From the NCBI GenBank assembly GCA_963662245.2, contig CAXXVQ010000009.1:248001-312000 (forward strand): a stretch of DNA of 64,000 nucleotides, in the 5' to 3' direction. Each line of letters starts with the position of its first letter. Positions within the stretch are counted from its first letter, which is position 1. This stretch comes from JAFGVL01 sp963662245 (lineage in GTDB: Bacteria; Bacteroidota; Bacteroidia; Bacteroidales; Paludibacteraceae). Made by a program: the position numbers and the translations under genes. A model generated the notes under the pieces. The model was not told the DNA's origin and searched no databases. It saw only the letters and a program-made list of their open reading frames with translations. Below are positions 41,800 through 51,382 of the stretch, piece after piece.

Positions 41800-44298
41800 A
41801 TGAGTAAAAAAATAAGTTCTAAAGCTTTACCTCATATAGTAGCTGTAATATCTTTTTTCATTATTTCATTTGTTTATTTCTCACCTGTTCTTGACGGAAA
41901 AGAATTAGTCGGTCATGATACTGAAAGTTGGATGGGTATGTACCAAAGTTCAAAGGTATATAATGAAACCCATGATGATGTTGCTTTGTGGACTAACAGT
42001 ATGTTTGGTGGAATGCCTACTTGCCAGATTGGTGCCCCTGTAAAGACTAATGTTTTATGGATAATCAATTCTGTGTTAAGTATCTTTCCTAGAGTTATTT
42101 ATACTTTGTTCTTATACCTAATAGGCTTTTATATTCTTTTATTAGCTTTTAAAGTTAATCCTTGGTTAAGTTTAGTCTGTTCTATTGGATTTGCTTTTGG
42201 TTCATATAATTTCATCATTCTTATGGCAGGTCATAATACTAAAGCTGTTGCGATAGCTTATATGGCGCCATTAATTGGAAGTGTGATTTACACATTTAGA
42301 CAAAAAAAACTGCTTGGTTTTGCGTTAAGTATTTTGTTCTTCTCATTAGCAATTGCAGCAAACCACCTTCAAATATTTTATTATACATTGATCTGTTTAG
42401 GGATATACGGTGTTTCTGAACTGATATTTGCAATTAAGGAGAAAACGATAAAGAGTTTTTCTCAATCTACAGGTTTAGTTGTAGGTGCATTGGCAATTGC
42501 AATTGGTGTAAATGCAGTATTGTTATGGTCAACAAAGGAATATAGTGAGTATACAATGCGTGGAAAGTCAAATGGGCTTTCAGAGCAATTGGATAAGAGT
42601 AGCCATCAAGAAGGGTTAAGTACTGATTATATTACGCAGTGGAGTTATGGTATTGATGAAACAATGACATTGCTAATTCCTGACTTCAAAGGAGGAGCAA
42701 GTCATAGTAAGCTGTCTACTACCTCAAATACAGCAGCAAAATTGCGAGAAATGGGTGTTGCAGATGTAGATAATGTCATCAATAATACTCCAATGCCAAC
42801 CTACTGGGGTTCGCAGCCATTTACTTCTGGACCTGTATATGCCGGGGCAATAATTTGTTTCTTATTTGTTTTAGGATTATTCCTTGTAGAAGGGAAAAAT
42901 AAATGGTGGTTATTAGTAGCGTTTATTCTCTCTGTGTTTTTGTCGTGGGGCAAAAACTTTATACCGCTTACAGAGTTCTTTATAAATCATGTCCCAATGT
43001 ATAACAAGTTTAGAACTGTGTCAATGACATTAGTAATTGCTTGTTTTGTGATGGCATTTATGGGGGCTTTGGCATTAAAAGAGCTTTTCTCATCTTCAGT
43101 TAGTTTAGATAAAAAGAAAAAATCTCTTTATTTATCTGCTGGTATTGTTGGTGGTATTACTTTGGTTTTTGCTTTAATACCTAGCCTTGCAGGTGACTTT
43201 AAGAGTGCATCGGATTCAATGTTAACTCAGTATGGTTACCCAGATTTTATTTTGCAAACATTACCACAGGATAGAGTTGCAATGCTTCGCTCTGATGCTT
43301 TTAGATCATTCATTTTCATTGCGTTGACTTTTGTAGTTTTGTGGTTGTATACATCTAAGAACCTAAAACTGCATTTTGTGTATGCTGCACTTTCTATCCT
43401 TATTTTGGCAGATATGGTTCCGGTAGCAAAGCGTTATTTGAATAATGAGAACTTCAAAGAAAAGAAGATAGGTTCAGTATTTACTCCAACAGCAGCAGAT
43501 AAAGCTGTAATGCAAGATCAGTCAGAGTTTAGAGTATTGGATTTGACGGTAGATGTGTTTAATAGTTCTAAACCTGCTTATTTTCATAACTGTATCGGTG
43601 GTTATCATGCGGCTAAGCTTCGTAGGTATCAAGAGCTTATTAATTTCCATATATCAAGAGAGATTTCAAATATTGGATCTTCATTCCAATCAGCTCAAAA
43701 AGCACAGAGCATGGAGCCTATTTTTGCAAATTTATCTCAAAGTCAGGTGCTGAACATGCTGAATATGAAGTATGTGATTTATAACGGAGATGCGGAACCA
43801 ATTAAGAATCCTTTTGCAAACGGAACAGTGTGGTTTGTAGATACATGCTATATTGCTCAAACTGCAGATGAGGAAATGCTTAAGCTAGGAACAATAAATA
43901 CGAAGAAAGAGTTAGTGGCAGATAAGATGTTTGCCAATTTATTACCGACTAAGATTGTTTCAGATAGTAATGCTACTATTTTACTGGTAAATTACTCTCC
44001 AAATGAAGTCTCATATGAATCTAACTCGAATACAGCTCAAGTAGCAGTTTTCTCAGAGATTTATTACGAGGCGGGATGGGATGCATATGTAGATGGCGAG
44101 AAAGTGCCATATGCAAGAGTCAATTATCTGTTAAGAGCGTTGCCACTAGAAGCAGGTAAACATAAAATTACTTTCAAATTTGAACCTCAAAGTTATTCTT
44201 ATGGTGGTATTATAGCTATGATATCGTCCGTATTAATGGTGCTTGTATTAGCTGCAGCAATATTTTTTGAGATAAAAAGTAGAAAGAAAAAGGATTAG
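41800..44298 (+). CDS. YfhO-family membrane protein
   Basis: An 832-residue multi-pass protein with about thirteen hydrophobic helices in the first ~560 residues and a C-terminal ~200-residue extracytoplasmic domain before a last helix (~800-822) and basic end (EIKSRKKKD). Recognisable family elements: FSPVLDGKELVGHDTESWMG after helix 1, FAFGSYNFIILMAGHNTKA (~135-155), and YYEAGWDAYVDGEKVPYARV near the C-terminus. YfhO is a GT-C-like family implicated in glycosylation of lipoteichoic acid in Gram-positives; in Bacteroidota the role is unknown. Single gene ahead of ftsX. Confidence 0.9.
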   Translation: MSKKISSKALPHIVAVISFFIISFVYFSPVLDGKELVGHDTESWMGMYQSSKVYNETHDDVALWTNSMFGGMPTCQIGAPVKTNVLWIINSVLSIFPRVIYTLFLYLIGFYILLLAFKVNPWLSLVCSIGFAFGSYNFIILMAGHNTKAVAIAYMAPLIGSVIYTFRQKKLLGFALSILFFSLAIAANHLQIFYYTLICLGIYGVSELIFAIKEKTIKSFSQSTGLVVGALAIAIGVNAVLLWSTKEYSEYTMRGKSNGLSEQLDKSSHQEGLSTDYITQWSYGIDETMTLLIPDFKGGASHSKLSTTSNTAAKLREMGVADVDNVINNTPMPTYWGSQPFTSGPVYAGAIICFLFVLGLFLVEGKNKWWLLVAFILSVFLSWGKNFIPLTEFFINHVPMYNKFRTVSMTLVIACFVMAFMGALALKELFSSSVSLDKKKKSLYLSAGIVGGITLVFALIPSLAGDFKSASDSMLTQYGYPDFILQTLPQDRVAMLRSDAFRSFIFIALTFVVLWLYTSKNLKLHFVYAALSILILADMVPVAKRYLNNENFKEKKIGSVFTPTAADKAVMQDQSEFRVLDLTVDVFNSSKPAYFHNCIGGYHAAKLRRYQELINFHISREISNIGSSFQSAQKAQSMEPIFANLSQSQVLNMLNMKYVIYNGDAEPIKNPFANGTVWFVDTCYIAQTADEEMLKLGTINTKKELVADKMFANLLPTKIVSDSNATILLVNYSPNEVSYESNSNTAQVAVFSEIYYEAGWDAYVDGEKVPYARVNYLLRALPLEAGKHKITFKFEPQSYSYGGIIAMISSVLMVLVLAAAIFFEIKSRKKKD

Positions 44299-44411
44299 TA
44301 CTCTTGAAAATAAGAATAATAGCAGTTTGTAATGGAACTGTTTTTGTTAAGAGAACTACCCTATTTAGATTAAGAAGATACATTTTCAATATATAAAAAG
44401 TAAGAACTATT

Positions 44412-45290
44412 ATGAGTAAGCAACCAAAGGTTCGTACAAAGAAATTTTTTAATTCAAACTTAACAACAACTATAAGTATTTCTTTAGTGTTGTTTTTGGT
44501 TGGATTAATAACTGTGTTAAGTCTTTTGGCAAATCAAATGACTAGCTATGTAAAAGAGAATATTAGTTTTACTATTGTTCTGGATGATAAGATTAATGGA
44601 GAAGAAATTAGTAATATTCAAGATTTACTTTCAACAGCACCATATGTTAGGTCTACTGAGTTTATTTCACGAGAGGAGGCTATTAAGGAACTTGCAGCTG
44701 AGTTAGGTGAAGATCCTGAAGACTTTTTAGGATATAACCCATTATCAGCATCTGTTGAAGTAAAGGTAAGAGCTGATTATGCTAATTCTAAAAGCATGAT
44801 ATTAATTGAGAATGAAATAAGAAATTATTCTGGCGTTAAGGAAATTATTTATCAAAAGAATGTGATTGATATGGTTAATTCTAACATTCAGAAAGTATCA
44901 ATTTTCTTATTTGCTGTAGCTGTACTAATGCTGTTTATTTCAATTGGGTTAATCAATAACACTATTCGTCTACAGATATATTCTAAGAGATTTACTATTA
45001 ATACAATGAAACTTGTAGGTGCTACATCATGGTTTATTCGTAAACCTTTTGTAGGGCGATTTTTATGGAATGGAATAGTTGCTTCTGTTTTGGCCGCTTT
45101 GGCATTAGGAGGGTTAATCTATTATGTTCAAAATTATCACCTGACAATGTTGAATTTGTGGAATGAAGAAATATTAATGGTAACAGGAATTGCAATCTTT
45201 ATCTTAGGGATTTTAATTTCTGTATTTTCTTCTCTGTCTGCCGTAGGTAGATACTTGCGTTATAAAACAAACGATTTATATTATATCTAA
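44412..45290 (+). CDS. ftsX: Cell-division ABC permease FtsX
   Basis: A 292-residue protein with the FtsX topology: helix 1 (~19-42), a large periplasmic domain (~43-165), and three more helices (~170-190, ~215-240, ~262-282). The periplasmic part has VRSTEFISREEAIKELAAEL. FtsX with the ATPase FtsE controls peptidoglycan hydrolases at the septum. ftsE is not beside it, which is normal in Bacteroidota. It opens the conserved block ftsX-DUF3098-uppP-truB-queA, with gaps of 11, 14, -1 and 13 bp. Confidence 0.93.
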   Translation: MSKQPKVRTKKFFNSNLTTTISISLVLFLVGLITVLSLLANQMTSYVKENISFTIVLDDKINGEEISNIQDLLSTAPYVRSTEFISREEAIKELAAELGEDPEDFLGYNPLSASVEVKVRADYANSKSMILIENEIRNYSGVKEIIYQKNVIDMVNSNIQKVSIFLFAVAVLMLFISIGLINNTIRLQIYSKRFTINTMKLVGATSWFIRKPFVGRFLWNGIVASVLAALALGGLIYYVQNYHLTMLNLWNEEILMVTGIAIFILGILISVFSSLSAVGRYLRYKTNDLYYI

Positions 45291-45301
45291 AACTGAATAA
45301 C

Positions 45302-45529
45302 ATGTCAGAAGAAAAAAAGGATTTTGCACTTGGTAAACAAAATTTGTTGTTTATGGCAATTGCTTTTGCGTTAGTGATTTTAGGATTTGTGTTAATGTCA
45401 GGTAGTGTGACGGAACAAAAATTTAACGAGGATATCTTTAGTACTCGTCGTATTGTTGTAGGTCCAATGATTTCATTATTTGGATTTGTTTCTATGGCAT
45501 TTGCTATTCTGTGGAAATCTAAAAAATAA
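45302..45529 (+). CDS. DUF3098 small membrane protein
   Basis: A 75-residue protein with two hydrophobic helices (~14-34 and ~50-70) joined by a loop containing NEDIFSTRRIVVGP, the most conserved part of DUF3098. The N-terminus is charged (MSEEKKDFALGKQN) and cytosolic. Function is unknown, but its fixed place between ftsX and uppP in Bacteroidota suggests a role in cell-wall growth or division. Confidence 0.93.
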   Translation: MSEEKKDFALGKQNLLFMAIAFALVILGFVLMSGSVTEQKFNEDIFSTRRIVVGPMISLFGFVSMAFAILWKSKK

Positions 45530-45543
45530 GCTAAGCTTTTCAG

Positions 45544-46410
45544 ATGAATTATATACAAACTATCATTATCTCCATTGTAGAAGGACTTACTGAATATCTA
45601 CCAGTATCTTCTACAGGACATATGATTATAACTCAGGCTTTACTCGGTGTAGAAAGCAGTGAGTATGTTAAAGCTTTTACTGTAAATATTCAGTTTGGTG
45701 CAATTTTATCGGTAGTTGTTCTATATTGGAAGCGTTTCTTTAATGTTGTTAAGTTAGAGTCTAACGAGTTTTCAGCTGAATCTGGTTTAAAGAAATCATG
45801 GTTCAAGCTAGAAAAGAAGTATAACTTTTATGTAAAGTTGTTCGTTGCTTTTTTGCCGGCTGCCTTTATAGGTTTGTTATTAGGAGACTATATTGATCTT
45901 TTATTAGAAAATGTTACTGTTGTGGCCTTGATGCTTGTTCTTGGAGGGATATTTATGTTGTTCCTCGATAAGTTGTTTAATAAGACAACAGATGACCAAA
46001 GCATTACTTATAAACGCGCATGGATGATTGGATTCTTCCAATGTATTGCTATGATTCCGGGAGTATCTCGCTCAATGGCAACTATAGTTGGAGGTATGGC
46101 CAATAAACTTACGCGTAAAACAGCTGCAGAGTTCTCTTTCTTTTTAGCAGTTCCAACAATGTTTGCTGCATCAGCATATAAGATGCTTGATTTGGTAAAA
46201 CAGCCAAATGGAATTGAAATATTAAAAGAAAACTATCTTGGATTATTATTAGGGAATGCGGTTGCTTTTGTTGTAGCAATGTTTGCAATTAAGTTTTTTA
46301 TTGCATTCTTGACGAAATATGGCTTTAAAGCCTTTGGTTGGTATAGAATTATTGCCGGAGGAGCAATTTTGGTTATGCTAGCCCTAAATATACCTTTGGA
46401 GGTACTTTAA
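45544..46410 (+). CDS. uppP: Undecaprenyl-diphosphatase
   Basis: A 288-residue BacA-type membrane enzyme that recycles undecaprenyl diphosphate to the monophosphate carrier used for peptidoglycan and surface glycans. Signature motifs are EGLTEYLPVSSTGH (~14-27, catalytic E and S) and PGVSRSMATIVGGM (~171-184, second catalytic block with R). Eight hydrophobic helices. Its stop overlaps the truB start by one base (TAATG), so the two are translationally coupled. Confidence 0.97.
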   Translation: MNYIQTIIISIVEGLTEYLPVSSTGHMIITQALLGVESSEYVKAFTVNIQFGAILSVVVLYWKRFFNVVKLESNEFSAESGLKKSWFKLEKKYNFYVKLFVAFLPAAFIGLLLGDYIDLLLENVTVVALMLVLGGIFMLFLDKLFNKTTDDQSITYKRAWMIGFFQCIAMIPGVSRSMATIVGGMANKLTRKTAAEFSFFLAVPTMFAASAYKMLDLVKQPNGIEILKENYLGLLLGNAVAFVVAMFAIKFFIAFLTKYGFKAFGWYRIIAGGAILVMLALNIPLEVL

Positions 46411-47105
46411 TGGGTTATATAGAAGGGGAAGTGTTATATTTTAATAAACCGCTGCATTGGACATCTTTTCAGCTTGTAAATAAGGTGAAGTATGCCATTA
46501 CTAAAAGTGAGAAGATAAAAAAGCTGAAAGTTGGGCATGCTGGAACTCTTGATCCGCTTGCTACAGGTGTAATGATTATTTGCACTGGGAAAGCGACAAA
46601 AAGAATAGAGACATTTCAGTACCAAACAAAGGAATATGTTGCTACAATTCGTTTAGGAGCAACTACACCTTCATTTGATCTGGAACATGAGATAGATCAG
46701 CACTATCCAACTGAGCATATTACTCGAGAGTTAATAGATGCGAAATTATCACACTTTGTAGGTGAAATTTTACAGGTGCCGCCAGTATACTCGGCAGTAA
46801 GAGTGAATGGGAAAAGGGCTTTTGATTACGCTAGAGAAGGTGAAGAAGTTGTACTTAAGGCTAAACCATTGGTGATTGATGAAATTGAAGTTCTTGATTT
46901 CTCGATGCCTGTGTTGAAGCTTAGAGTAGTTTGTAGTAAAGGAACATATATTAGAGCTCTTGCCAGAGATATCGGACTTTCATTAGATAGTGGAGCCCAT
47001 TTGATTGGTCTTGAGCGTACAAGAATAGGCGAAGTAACTTTAGATCAATGCCAGAACATTGATGACTTCGTTGAAAAAATGAAGGATAATAAACAATCAC
47101 AATAA
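46410..47105 (+). CDS. truB: tRNA pseudouridine(55) synthase
   Basis: A 231-residue enzyme that forms pseudouridine 55 in the T-loop of tRNA. The catalytic Asp lies in GHAGTLDPLATGVMI (~44-58). Other motifs: YVATIRLGATTPSFD and VPPVYSAVRVNGKRAFDYAR (~127-146), and SKGTYIRALARDIG (~172-185). Shorter than E. coli TruB (314) because the C-terminal PUA domain is missing, as is common in Bacteroidota. Confidence 0.97.
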   Translation: MGYIEGEVLYFNKPLHWTSFQLVNKVKYAITKSEKIKKLKVGHAGTLDPLATGVMIICTGKATKRIETFQYQTKEYVATIRLGATTPSFDLEHEIDQHYPTEHITRELIDAKLSHFVGEILQVPPVYSAVRVNGKRAFDYAREGEEVVLKAKPLVIDEIEVLDFSMPVLKLRVVCSKGTYIRALARDIGLSLDSGAHLIGLERTRIGEVTLDQCQNIDDFVEKMKDNKQSQ

Positions 47106-47118
47106 ACACAAATAGAAA

Positions 47119-48168
47119 ATGAAGCTTTCAAAATTTAAATTCGTTTTACCAGAAGAGAAAATTGCGTTACACCCAACACAACATAGAGATGAATCTCGCT
47201 TGATGGTACTTCACAAGAAGACTGGTGAAATCGAACATAAAGTTTTCAAGGATGTCCTTGATTACTTTGATGATAAAGACATTTTTATTTTCAATGACAC
47301 TAAAGTTTTTCCAGCTCGTTTGTACGGAAATAAGGAAAAAACTGGAGCAAAAATTGAAGTGTTTTTACTTCGTGAACTTAATCACGAATTGAGATTGTGG
47401 GATGTGCTAGTTGATCCTGCTCGTAAGATTCGTATTGGAAATAAATTATACTTTGGTGAAGATGATTCATTAGTTGCTGAGGTAATTGATAATACTACTT
47501 CTCGTGGTAGAACTTTGCGTTTCTTATTTGACGGAGACCATGAAGAGTTTAAAAAGACATTATACGAGCTAGGTGAAACTCCTCTACCGAAGTTTATTTC
47601 TAGAGAAGTTGAACCAGAGGATGAAGAGCGTTATCAAACAATTTACGCAAAACATGAAGGTGCTGTTGTTGCTCCAACTGCAGGATTACACTTTAGCCGT
47701 GAATTGTTGAAAAGAGCTGAGATTAAAGGTATTGATTTTGCATATGTTACTTTGCATGCCGGTTTAGGGAACTTTCGCGAGATTGATGTGGAAGATTTGA
47801 CAAAACATAAGATGGATTCTGAGGAAATGTATATTACTCAAAATGCTGCAGATGTTGTTAATAAGGCTAAAGATGCAAGAAGAAATGTATGTGCTGTTGG
47901 TACTACAGTTATGCGTGCAATAGAAAGTAGCGTAGGTAGCCAAGGTCACTTGAAACCATTTGAAGGTTGGACAAATAAGTTTATTTTCCCTCCTTATGAC
48001 TTTAATGTTGCTAACTCAATGATTACAAATTTCCATTTACCATATTCAACACTGTTAATGATGGTTGCTGCATTTGGTGACTATGATTATGTGATGAATG
48101 CATATGATGTTGCATTAAAAGAAGATTATCGTTTTGGATCATATGGTGATGCAATGCTAATTATCTAA
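47119..48168 (+). CDS. queA: S-adenosylmethionine:tRNA ribosyltransferase-isomerase
   Basis: A 349-residue enzyme that transfers and rearranges the ribosyl part of SAM onto 7-aminomethyl-7-deazaguanine in tRNA, giving epoxyqueuosine. Motifs: PEEKIALHPTQHRDESRL (~11-28), FNDTKVFPARLYG, VVAPTAGLHFSRELL (~190-204) and VTLHAGLGNFREI (~215-227). Length matches E. coli QueA (356). SAM is its substrate, and metK in this window is under a SAM-II riboswitch. Last gene of the conserved ftsX-queA block. Confidence 0.97.
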   Translation: MKLSKFKFVLPEEKIALHPTQHRDESRLMVLHKKTGEIEHKVFKDVLDYFDDKDIFIFNDTKVFPARLYGNKEKTGAKIEVFLLRELNHELRLWDVLVDPARKIRIGNKLYFGEDDSLVAEVIDNTTSRGRTLRFLFDGDHEEFKKTLYELGETPLPKFISREVEPEDEERYQTIYAKHEGAVVAPTAGLHFSRELLKRAEIKGIDFAYVTLHAGLGNFREIDVEDLTKHKMDSEEMYITQNAADVVNKAKDARRNVCAVGTTVMRAIESSVGSQGHLKPFEGWTNKFIFPPYDFNVANSMITNFHLPYSTLLMMVAAFGDYDYVMNAYDVALKEDYRFGSYGDAMLII

Positions 48169-48214
48169 TATCTCAAAATTTATCGTTTGACTTATCTTTT
48201 AAAATTTACTTGAT

Positions 48215-49882
48215 ATGAAGGAATTTATTATATCTCTATTGTTGATAATTGGAAGTCTGTTGGGTTTTTCACAGGCATCTGCAGCAGAGAATGAGTTAAA
48301 TGATAGAAACTTTGATATCAGTAAATATTTAGATATTTATAACTCTCTTTTTAGAGAGTTGGATTTGTATTATGTAGATTCAATTAAGCCTAAAGACTTA
48401 ATTTCTGAGAGTATTGATGATATGCTTGAGGGATTAGATCCATATACCACTTTTATTCCTGAAGAAGAAACGAAGGATTTGAAGTTTATGATTACTGGCG
48501 AGTATGGCGGTATTGGTTCTGTAATTTCTCAAACTAAAGCTAAGGATATCATTATCTCAGAACCCTATGAAGGTATGCCTGCTCAGCGTAATGGGCTTCA
48601 GGCAGGAGATGTTATCACTGAGGTGGATGATGTTAAGCTAAAAGGGAAGACAGTGTCTGATGTTAGTAATCTATTGAAGGGAATACCTGGAACAGAAGTT
48701 TCAGTAACTGTTAAGCGTTTAAATGAGAGTAAACCTTTAGTAAAGAGATTTAAGCGTGAGAAAATTCAAATTAACCCTGTAAGCTATTATGGTGTAGTCG
48801 GAGATAAAACTGGCTATATTTTATTAAATCAATTTACAGATAAGGCTGCTGATGAGGTTAAAGCTGCATTGTTAGACCTTAAAAATAATTACCACATTGA
48901 GTCTTTGATTCTAGATCTAAGAAGTAATCCTGGTGGGTTATTAGATCAAGCTCAAAAGATTGTGAATTATTTTCTTCCTGCCGGTTTAGATATCCTTTAC
49001 ACAAAAGGAAAAGTTAAACAGTGGGATCAAATATATAAAACAACTGAAGATCCTATTTTCCCAGATATGCCCCTTGTTGTTTTAGTTAACGGGAATACTG
49101 CATCGGCATCTGAGATAGTTTCGGGTGCTTTTCAAGACCTTGATAGAGCTGTAATAATAGGAACTCGCACCTTTGGTAAAGGTTTGGTTCAAACTACTCG
49201 TGACATTAGCTATGGTGCTCATATCAAAGTAACTACAGCTAAATATTATACACCAAGTAATAGATGTATTCAAGCTATTGATTATGCTCATAGAGATGAG
49301 GATGGAACAATTACAAGAATTCCGGATAGTTTAACGCATGAGTTTAAAACAAGAGCCGGTAGAACTGTAAAAGATGGTGGTGGTATTATGCCTGATATTG
49401 AGATTAAGAATGAGCGTAAAATGAATATTTCATATCATCTTTATGCTCAAAATATGATATTTGATTACGCCACTTTATATGCTTCTACGCATAAGAAAAT
49501 TGATGAACCTGAAGTCTTTTCAATTACTGATGAGGACTATGCTCAATTCAAGGAGTTCTTAAAAACAAAAGACTTTGAATATAAGCTAAAAAGTGCTGAG
49601 ATGTTGGATAAATTGAATGAGATATCTGAATATGAAGGATACTCTGATATTGCAAAAGCTGAATTTGATTCACTTAAAGCTAAGCTTACACCTAATGTAG
49701 ATAGAGACCTAGATCTTTTCAAAAAAGATATTACAGACCTGATTAATAGCGAGATTCTTAAACGCTATTATTATCAAAAAGGTGCCATCAGATATTCTCT
49801 TCGTGATGATAAAGAGTTGAAGAAAGGTTTAGAAGTTCTTTCTGATAAGAAAGAGTATGGTTCTATTTTAGGCAAGAAATAA
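48215..49882 (+). CDS. S41-family C-terminal processing peptidase
   Basis: A 555-residue periplasmic serine protease with a signal peptide ending SQASA (~residue 23). Then an N-terminal helical region, a PDZ domain (~90-168, with GGIGSVI and NGLQAGDVITEVDDVKL), and the S41 domain (~190-390). The Ser/Lys dyad is visible: Ser ~297 in NGNTASASEIVSGA and Lys ~322 in TRTFGKGLVQ. LILDLRSNPGGLLDQA is the family core strand. The C-terminal ~150 residues (charged, helical) are usual for Bacteroidota CtpA-type enzymes. It degrades or processes periplasmic proteins from their C-termini. Neighbours give no specific substrate. Confidence 0.95.
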   Translation: MKEFIISLLLIIGSLLGFSQASAAENELNDRNFDISKYLDIYNSLFRELDLYYVDSIKPKDLISESIDDMLEGLDPYTTFIPEEETKDLKFMITGEYGGIGSVISQTKAKDIIISEPYEGMPAQRNGLQAGDVITEVDDVKLKGKTVSDVSNLLKGIPGTEVSVTVKRLNESKPLVKRFKREKIQINPVSYYGVVGDKTGYILLNQFTDKAADEVKAALLDLKNNYHIESLILDLRSNPGGLLDQAQKIVNYFLPAGLDILYTKGKVKQWDQIYKTTEDPIFPDMPLVVLVNGNTASASEIVSGAFQDLDRAVIIGTRTFGKGLVQTTRDISYGAHIKVTTAKYYTPSNRCIQAIDYAHRDEDGTITRIPDSLTHEFKTRAGRTVKDGGGIMPDIEIKNERKMNISYHLYAQNMIFDYATLYASTHKKIDEPEVFSITDEDYAQFKEFLKTKDFEYKLKSAEMLDKLNEISEYEGYSDIAKAEFDSLKAKLTPNVDRDLDLFKKDITDLINSEILKRYYYQKGAIRYSLRDDKELKKGLEVLSDKKEYGSILGKK

Positions 49883-49903
49883 AAGCTTGATTTTTAGTTT
49901 CGG

Positions 49904-51382
49904 ATGGGTATTATTATAAAACAATCCATAAAAGGAAGCTTTTGGTCTTATGTTGGTGTTGTCATAGGTTTTATTACAACATCATATTTATACCCTAAAT
50001 TCCTTACCACTGAGGTTGTCGGTTTATTAGGCGTATTAATTGCCTATTCTCAGTTATTTAGTTCAATCTCATTGTTGGGGTTGCATGGTGTTATAGGGCG
50101 CTTATTTCCATATTTTAGAAACCCTGAAAATGGACATAATGGGTTCTTGTTTATTGCCTTCTTGTTTTATATTGTTGGTACAGCTTTATTTCTTCTATTT
50201 TTTTCTTGGTATAGCCCATATTTAGTAGAATCAAATCTAGAGAAATCTCCACTGCTTGCAAGATATGCTTATTTGCTTATCCCTTTGACAATTTCTACAA
50301 TGTTATTTACAGTATTTGATTCATTCAATAGAATGCTGTATGATACCGTATCAGGAACCTTTCTTCAAGACTTCCTTCAAAGGCTGTTTATCTTACTTAG
50401 TTTGGTTTTGTTTGCGGTTAAATACATTAGTCTAAATCAGTTTATTATTGCATATATTGTTGTTGTTTCTTTAAAGGCAATATTGTTATTGTGGCTATTG
50501 GGAAAGAGAAAGGAACTGAATTTTAGACCAGATCTTTCCTATCTAAATAAGGGTTTAAAGAAAGAGATTGGAAGTGTTGCACTATTTTCTCTGATTTCAG
50601 GTGTTGGTACGCTAATCGTTTTTAGTCTTGATAAGATAATAATAAATAGCCTACTTGACCTTAGTAATGCCGGAGTTTACACCATAGCATTTTATTTTGG
50701 ATCTTTAATAGTTATTCCATCAAGGTCTTTGTTAAGTATTTCGAACTCCTTAATTGCCGATGCTTGGAAGGTAAACAACTTGTCAGAGATAACATCTATT
50801 TATAATAAGAGCTGTTTAAATCAATTGATTATTGCAAGTTTCTTATTCTTAGGATTATGGGTAAATATTGATAATGTTTTAGAGATTCTAGGTCCAAGTT
50901 ATTCTGAAGCAAAGTGGGTAATATTTTTTATTGGGCTTGGATATCTAGTTGATATGTTAACTGGCTCAAATGCTCAAATCATTAACTTGTCACGGTATTA
51001 TAAAGTTAATGTTCTTTTTATATGTCTTTTGATTGGTGTAATGGTAGCGAGTATGTATCTATTGATTCCTGTTTGGGGAATTGTTGGAGCTGCAGTGTCA
51101 ATTGCTGTTGCGTTATTTTTGAATAATTTAATGCGATTTATTTTTCTTTTATGGAAATATAAGCTTCAGCCGTTTAATATGAAATTTCTTTATATCATAG
51201 CTTTTAATTTGGGGCTATATTTTGTTGTCTCAATTATTCCACAACAGTCATTGATACTTGATATTTCTATTAGAGGCAGTTTGATATCAATAGCAACTTT
51301 TGCTTTTTTATTTTATTTCCCTATTTCTGAGGATATAAGTTCTATTTTTCATTCTGCAAAAGAAAGAGTAAAACGAGCTTAG
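49904..51382 (+). CDS. Polysaccharide flippase (Wzx/MATE-like)
   Basis: A 492-residue membrane protein with about fourteen hydrophobic helices. It begins IIKQSIKGSFWSYVGVVIGF and continues ITTSYLYPKFLTTEVVGLLG, the typical N-terminus of Bacteroidota oligosaccharide flippases, with the second repeat starting around LKKEIGSVALFSLISGVGTL. Such proteins move undecaprenyl-linked oligosaccharides across the inner membrane. It opens the polysaccharide locus at 49904-56748, but faces the glycosyltransferases convergently; its stop overlaps the next gene's stop by 4 bp. Confidence 0.9.
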   Translation: MGIIIKQSIKGSFWSYVGVVIGFITTSYLYPKFLTTEVVGLLGVLIAYSQLFSSISLLGLHGVIGRLFPYFRNPENGHNGFLFIAFLFYIVGTALFLLFFSWYSPYLVESNLEKSPLLARYAYLLIPLTISTMLFTVFDSFNRMLYDTVSGTFLQDFLQRLFILLSLVLFAVKYISLNQFIIAYIVVVSLKAILLLWLLGKRKELNFRPDLSYLNKGLKKEIGSVALFSLISGVGTLIVFSLDKIIINSLLDLSNAGVYTIAFYFGSLIVIPSRSLLSISNSLIADAWKVNNLSEITSIYNKSCLNQLIIASFLFLGLWVNIDNVLEILGPSYSEAKWVIFFIGLGYLVDMLTGSNAQIINLSRYYKVNVLFICLLIGVMVASMYLLIPVWGIVGAAVSIAVALFLNNLMRFIFLLWKYKLQPFNMKFLYIIAFNLGLYFVVSIIPQQSLILDISIRGSLISIATFAFLFYFPISEDISSIFHSAKERVKRA